Source: Faecalibacterium sp. UBA1771 (lineage in GTDB: Bacteria; Bacillota; Clostridia; Oscillospirales; Ruminococcaceae). From it: a stretch of 17,213 bases of DNA. Position numbers and translations under genes: made by a program. Where the stretch lies: positions 6,057 to 23,269 of the forward strand of contig DCGT01000007.1 in assembly GCA_002315315.1 (NCBI GenBank), read 5' to 3'. Of the stretch, positions 14,072-17,213 are shown one piece after another. Within the stretch, counting starts at the first letter, position 1. Every line of letters begins with the position of its first letter. Under the pieces are notes generated by a model. It was given only the letters and a program-made list of their open reading frames with translations. It had not been told where the DNA came from and did not search any database.

Positions 14072-15001
14072 CTATTCGGAGAAAAGAGAGGTGGAGAAAT
14101 AACGCTCGGCTGTATCGGGAAGAACGGTGACTATCGTTTTGCCTTTACCGAGTTTGCGGGCAAGACGCACGGCGGCGGCTACATTTGTGCCGCTCGAGAT
14201 GCCGCACATTAAGCCCTCCTCTCTCGCAAGACGCTTTGACATATCGAGTGCTTCATCGTCGGTAACGATGCAGATATCGTTGTATATCGTGCGGTTAAGT
14301 ATATCGGGAATAATGCCGTCTCCTATACCCATCTGAATATGTGTTCCTATGCTTCCGCCGGCGAGTATTGCGGCATTTTCCGGCTCGACTGCCCATATTT
14401 CTATGTCGGGATATTTTTCCTTGAGAACCTCACCTATGCCGGTAATTGTACCGCCCGTACCTATGCCGGAGCAAAAACCGTCTATAGGTTTATTGACCTG
14501 CTCGATTATTTCGAGCGCTGTTCCGTTTTTGTGAGCAAGAGTATTGTTCTCGTTGGCAAACTGCTGAGGAACGAAAACCTTGGAGTTTTTGTCCTTCATA
14601 CGCAGAGCTGTTTGCAGACATTCCTCTATACAGGCACCGATATCACCGGCGTCGTGAATGAGAATGACCTCTGCGCCGTAGTGGCGCACCAGCTTGCGGC
14701 GCTCCTCGCTTACCGAGTCCGGCATAACTATTATCGTGCGGTAGCCCTTTACCGCTCCGACCAGCGCAAGACCTATGCCCTGATTTCCGCTTGTCGGCTC
14801 TACGATAATCGAATCGGGCGTGAGAATGCCGTCCTTTTCGGCTTGGCAGATCATATTGTATGCTGTGCGGGTCTTGATAGAACCGCCGACGTTGAGAGCC
14901 TCAAACTTCACGAGTATTTCGGCGGAGTCCGGCTCGCATATCTTATTAAGATGCACCATAGGAGTGTTTCCCATAGCATCAAGAATATTATTGTAAACCA
15001 T
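14072..15001 (-). CDS. Cysteine synthase family (O-acetylserine sulfhydrylase-like) PLP enzyme
   Basis: The protein has 309 residues, the usual length of CysK/CysM enzymes, which make cysteine from O-acetylserine and sulfide. MGNTPMVHLNK (10-20) is the family opening. NVGGSIKTRTA (37-47) carries the PLP lysine K43, EPTSGNQGIG (68-77) is the substrate loop, GTGGTITG (181-188) is the PLP-phosphate loop, and GISSGTN (267-273) and the C-terminal PDTAERYFSTSLF complete the pattern. Three positions differ from textbook CysK: NPGGSVKDR becomes NVGGSIKTR, TSGNTG becomes TSGNQG, and PDTGERY becomes PDTAERY. These are seen in a related clade and may change substrate use, so I give no firm gene symbol. 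It is monocistronic with its own promoter and terminator. The ATG at 15001 has AGAAGG 7 bases upstream. Confidence 0.88.
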   Translation of the reverse strand: MVYNNILDAMGNTPMVHLNKICEPDSAEILVKFEALNVGGSIKTRTAYNMICQAEKDGILTPDSIIVEPTSGNQGIGLALVGAVKGYRTIIVMPDSVSEERRKLVRHYGAEVILIHDAGDIGACIEECLQTALRMKDKNSKVFVPQQFANENNTLAHKNGTALEIIEQVNKPIDGFCSGIGTGGTITGIGEVLKEKYPDIEIWAVEPENAAILAGGSIGTHIQMGIGDGIIPDILNRTIYNDICIVTDDEALDMSKRLAREEGLMCGISSGTNVAAAVRLARKLGKGKTIVTVLPDTAERYFSTSLFSE

Positions 15002-15077
15002 AATAAAACCTTCTTTTTGTCGTAAGTTCCGAATATCGCTATTTGTAATAAGATAACGATAATATTAAATAAAATAA

Positions 15078-15106
15078 CCGACCTTTTGAATAATAACCAA
15101 TGTCGG
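15078..15106 (-). promoter_or_regulatory. Inverted repeat overlapping the -10 of the cysteine-synthase-like promoter (possible operator)
   Basis: CCGAC (15078-15082) and GTCGG (15102-15106) are inverted copies separated by 19 bases and centred on the -10 region and predicted start. The placement fits a repressor operator, such as those of Rrf2/CymR-type sulfur regulators, but the regulator and any binding consensus are not established here. Confidence 0.3.
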
Positions 15107-15118
15107 ATGATTAGTCAA
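15090..15118 (-). promoter_or_regulatory. Predicted promoter of the cysteine-synthase-like gene
   Basis: TTGACT (15113-15118) and TATTAT (15090-15095) on the minus strand are spaced by 17 bases, each matching consensus at five of six positions. The predicted start near 15083 gives an ~80-base leader. I see no T-box or S-box riboswitch in that leader. Confidence 0.75.
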
Positions 15119-15136
15119 GAAAAAACACAAATATTT

Positions 15137-15545
15137 TCATCGGTATCGATATTCGGTCAGCTCGGATTTTGCCATATCGGTATATTTTTGACAAATTCTG
15201 TTTTGGCGGCTGGTATACCCATCGCGGTCGTATTCAAAATGCTTCCGCAAGGACAGCTTTAGAGCTTCGTATTCATTCGCATATTCCGGATGAAGATTTA
15301 AATAATCCCTGAAATAAATTTCATCGCAGTCACCTTCATACCGCAGATGAAGGCGATAAACCTTTTAGTCAAATCCGTTCGGAGCGTAGCCGAAGTTAAG
15401 GCTAATCCTGCTCGGTTCTGACGATATTTTTATAAATCCCGCATCTCTTCAAGGTCTTTTTTCACCGATCGTTGTGTTCAACAAGCGAGATGGGAAACAG
15501 CTCCCACAGCTCCTCAATCGTCATTTCCGAAAGAGCCTTGCTCAT
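15137..15545 (-). pseudogene. GrpB-family protein remnant (deleted and interrupted)
   Basis: The ATG at 15545 overlaps the stop of the DUF3795 gene (ATGA) and reads MSKALSEMTIEELWELFPI then SLVEHNDR before a stop at 15462-15464. This is the N-terminus of GrpB-like (UPF0157, nucleotidyltransferase-like) proteins. After a shift of frame the C-terminus follows: GFIKISSEPSRISLNFGYAP and NGFD, a TAA, then KVYRLHLRYEGDCDEIYFRD, YLNLHPEYANEYEALKLSL and a final Tyr-rich end closing at 15137. The middle of the protein, including the usual H-I-G-S-T motif, is missing. Intact members are about 170-180 residues, and only about 120 remain. It was evidently the last gene of the right-hand operon. The family assignment rests on a clear match of both ends to the remembered family pattern. 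Function is lost or greatly reduced. Confidence 0.8.
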
Positions 15546-15922
15546 TGTCCGTTTCCTATTTTGATAAATTCAATTAAATCCTCGATATTTGTAAAATCAT
15601 CGTAATCACCGATAATTCCGCTTCGGTGATACACAATTCCGTTTCGTTCGTTTTTTTCGAGACAGACTGTCAGCTCATCTATGCCGTAACGTCTTGCAAA
15701 TTCGGTAAAGCCGAGCGGCTTGATTTTGACAAGCATACCCTCACGGCATTCGGTCTTACCGCATTCATAACAGGCGACAAAACCTTTTTCCGTACTGCAT
15801 TTTCTGTTGAAGCACCATTCCTTATCCGGGCAGGAATCCGACTGACATCCGTAACATTTGTCATTTTCCGAGCAAAGACAGCAGGCAAGACCACAGCGTG
15901 CTATTCCGAGTTCTTTTTTCAT
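15542..15922 (-). CDS. DUF3795 Cys-rich protein
   Basis: The product has 126 residues from the ATG at 15922, which has an AAAGGAAC ribosome binding site. The in-frame extension to 15988 is part of a degraded neighbour and is not used. The N-terminal half carries ten Cys or more: MKKELGIARCGLACCLCSEN, KCYGCQSDSC, WCFNRKC and CYECGKTEC, consistent with a metal-binding module typical of DUF3795. The C-terminal half (KIKPLGFTEFARRYGIDELT and onward) is a small soluble alpha/beta domain. Function is unknown. It is the only apparently intact gene between 15137 and 17213. Its stop overlaps the start of the GrpB remnant, and the region just upstream is a phosphotransferase remnant. A related Cys-rich gene lies at 2259-2690. 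Confidence 0.8.
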   Translation of the reverse strand: MKKELGIARCGLACCLCSENDKCYGCQSDSCPDKEWCFNRKCSTEKGFVACYECGKTECREGMLVKIKPLGFTEFARRYGIDELTVCLEKNERNGIVYHRSGIIGDYDDFTNIEDLIEFIKIGNGQ

Positions 15923-15965
15923 TGTTGTTCCTTTTCTCCGTGAATAAAATGATTTTTGCACCGGT

Positions 15966-16218
15966 ATTCCATTCTTTCGGAAAGCCACTTTTTATCAAAA
16001 TATCGCGGATGCTGTGAGCATAATAACCATAACTCGACAGTGAAAAGTCGATGGGGACAAGTCCGTTTTCAGTCAGAATAATTATTCCGAATCCGAGGTC
16101 GGAATGAATAAGTCCGAACCGTCCGAAAGCACGTAAACATATCTTCCGTCGATACCGCCTTTATTCCGAACAGAGAAATTGTTTCATATGTGAGATTTTG
16201 GTTTGTATTACAGCCCAT
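15966..16218 (-). pseudogene. Phosphotransferase (aminoglycoside/choline kinase-like) remnant
   Basis: Two minus-strand frames carry pieces of one protein. The first, from an ATG at 16218 without a ribosome binding site, reads LTYETISLFGIKAVSTEDMF and stops near 16070. The second carries FGLIHSDLGFGIIILTENG and LVPIDFSLSSYGYYAHS up to about 15969. The second piece resembles the catalytic loop of the APH-like kinase fold (I-H-x-D-L...N, here with the loop Asn replaced by Ile) and the metal-binding I-D-F motif. Most of the N-lobe and the C-terminus are missing. It fills the gap between the interrupted GNAT and the DUF3795 gene and seems to be a frameshifted and shortened fossil. The kinase assignment is moderate because only about 60 residues can be judged. 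Confidence 0.6.
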
Positions 16219-16229
16219 TGCGCTTGTTC

Positions 16230-17024
16230 TTATTGCCGGTATTCCGATTGTGAAAAGACCTTTTTGAAGCCGAGCGACTTATATAAACGATTTGAAATTT
16301 GGTTACTGCGGTCAACATTCAATGTCGCCGTTTTGCCTTTTGCGAGTATTTCATTCATAGTTGAGGCGACAACCTGTTTTGCATAACCCTTTCCGCGGTA
16401 TTCCTCTCTTGTAAAGACGCAGTCAATTTTCATCGCATTTTCGAGAACGGGAGTGATTTTGTCAAAGCTCGCAATTCTGCCGTCTATGCGCAAAATTCGG
16501 TATTCTCCGAGCTTTGCTTTTATCCGCTCGGGGTCGACGGTTGCTTTCAGATTGCAGTCAATTACAAATTGCTTCATGCATTCGTAAATTTCCATACAGT
16601 CACCGTCCGTCGGAATTTCAATATTAGTGTCGTTTATCGCAAACGGCTCGGCTGCTTCCATAAAATCCATTGCGAGCGAAACGGTATATGCACAGCTGTA
16701 TTAGGAATTAAATATGTCGGCAACTGCTTTGACAACATTATCGCTTCCGAGCAGGGAATCGACTTTGCAGCCGCCTTCGTGCAGAGCAGAGACCAGCTCT
16801 GATGCGAGCGATACACTGCCGAAAAGTACGGTGCTGTACGGGTAAGCTCTTATTGCCAACAGCTTTTCGCCGCCGCTCTGCGCCTCTACTGCATAATTTT
16901 CAGCATCACTGACCGTTATCATTTCGGAATCCGTGGTAAAGTACATCGACAGATATCTGTCGGTTTCAAGGTATGCTTTGTTTTTCGCCATAAATTCCGA
17001 ACCGGTTTTATAAAATATTACCAT
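16230..17024 (-). pseudogene. GNAT-family acetyltransferase interrupted by one in-frame TAA
   Basis: The frame from the ATG at 17024 (ribosome binding site AAGGTAGG) encodes MVIFYKTGSEFMAKNKAYLE and onward to a TAA at 16701-16703. Beyond that stop the same frame continues without shift: YSCAYTVSLAMDFMEAAEPF, then IDCVFTREEYRGKGYAKQVV with the acetyl-CoA loop, and NQISNRLYKSLGFKKV, ending at 16230. Total length is 264 residues, matching two-part GNAT proteins in which a ~100-residue N-terminal domain precedes the catalytic domain. The first half alone lacks any catalytic motif. The second half could restart only at an ATG (16670) with no ribosome binding site. A single base change to TAA is the simplest explanation. 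A sequencing error is possible, since nothing else in the frame is damaged. Confidence 0.8.
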
Positions 17025-17029
17025 TAAAC

Positions 17030-17213
17030 CTACCTTATCATCATCACATTTCGATTGTTGATGAAATCCTCTAAATTACGGACACGGTTGTATTTGACGG
17101 CGGCTTTTTTGTCCTTATCGAGAATAGCTTCGGTCAGATTTATGCTGTTTACCGCCGCGATCGCAACGGTATAGTGAATGACGTCGGCAAGCTACAGGGA
17201 ATGGGTTGCCGAG
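17030..17213 (-). pseudogene. MazG-like nucleotide pyrophosphohydrolase, C-terminal fragment with in-frame TAG
   Basis: Only the C-terminal ~60 codons are in the window. They read LADVIHYTVAIAAVNSINLT, then EAILDKDKKAAVKYNRVRNL and EDFINN, ending at a TAG at 17030-17032. The E-L-A-D-V helix followed by a charged I..K....K-Y segment is the end of the all-alpha MazG-like fold, whose members hydrolyse (d)NTPs to monophosphates. The codon just before LADV, where Glu (GAG) is expected, is TAG (17192-17194), so the frame is probably broken by one base change. The upstream part lies outside the window, so the state of the gene cannot be settled. It ends 5 bases before the GNAT start, as in an operon. 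Confidence 0.5.

Noticed and set aside
14339..15025. A 228-codon open frame on the plus strand opposite the cysteine-synthase-like gene
   Set aside because: It is fully antisense to a gene with unmistakable PLP-enzyme motifs, has no ribosome binding site, and its protein shows no domain pattern.
16701..17194. Stop-codon recoding as an explanation for the in-frame TAA and TAG
   Set aside because: Both codons are used as ordinary stops in neighbouring genes. TAA has no known selenocysteine- or pyrrolysine-type recoding, and the neighbouring GrpB and kinase fossils point to decay.
1..17213. Mobile element, CRISPR array, toxin-antitoxin or phage defence system
   Set aside because: No transposase, integrase, terminal repeats, regularly spaced repeats, nuclease or typical defence domains were seen. 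The pseudogene cluster has no flanking insertion signature.

Overview
The window looks like chromosomal DNA of a low-to-moderate GC Gram-positive anaerobe, most likely a gut-type member of the Clostridia (Oscillospirales/Ruminococcaceae-like). The evidence is strong GGAGG-type ribosome binding sites, many U-tailed intrinsic terminators, a PPi-type phosphofructokinase, formate-tetrahydrofolate ligase, a ZTP riboswitch, and many small GNAT and DUF3795-type genes. The taxonomic call is an inference from gene content. No mobile element, CRISPR array, rRNA or tRNA was seen.

Layout. (1) 1-1566: two glycolytic genes diverge from a shared AT-rich region. These are the start of class II fructose-bisphosphate aldolase (minus) and a PPi-type phosphofructokinase (plus), which ends at a bidirectional terminator. 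(2) 1570-7863: nine tightly packed minus-strand genes are read from a promoter near 7900. They encode an acyltransferase-3 membrane protein, an Lgt-like membrane protein, a Dabb-barrel protein, a GNAT, a YdcF/DUF218 membrane protein, an exported alpha/beta hydrolase, a second GNAT, a Cys-rich DUF3795-type protein and an AlkZ-related protein. (3) 7952-11851: a plus-strand purine/one-carbon operon. A consensus promoter starts at a ZTP riboswitch whose 3' stem overlaps an intrinsic terminator. Downstream lie a PurO-type IMP cyclohydrolase, a stand-alone AICAR transformylase and formate-tetrahydrofolate ligase. Together these supply 10-formyl-THF and run the last two steps of IMP synthesis, under control of the alarmone ZTP that accumulates when 10-formyl-THF is short. 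(4) 11878-14017: a minus-strand pair, PAP2 phosphatase then FAD-dependent oxidoreductase, with its own promoter. (5) 14016-15118: a monocistronic cysteine-synthase-like gene with a near-consensus promoter and terminator. (6) 15137-17213: a decaying minus-strand operon. A MazG-like fragment (in-frame TAG), a full-length GNAT (one in-frame TAA), a phosphotransferase remnant (frameshift) and a GrpB-family remnant (stops and internal deletion) surround one intact DUF3795 gene.

The best-supported functional story is the ZTP-controlled split-PurH operon. The most unexpected structure is the run of four broken genes at the right end, none of which shows as one intact reading frame. I saw no convincing new defence or mobile system.
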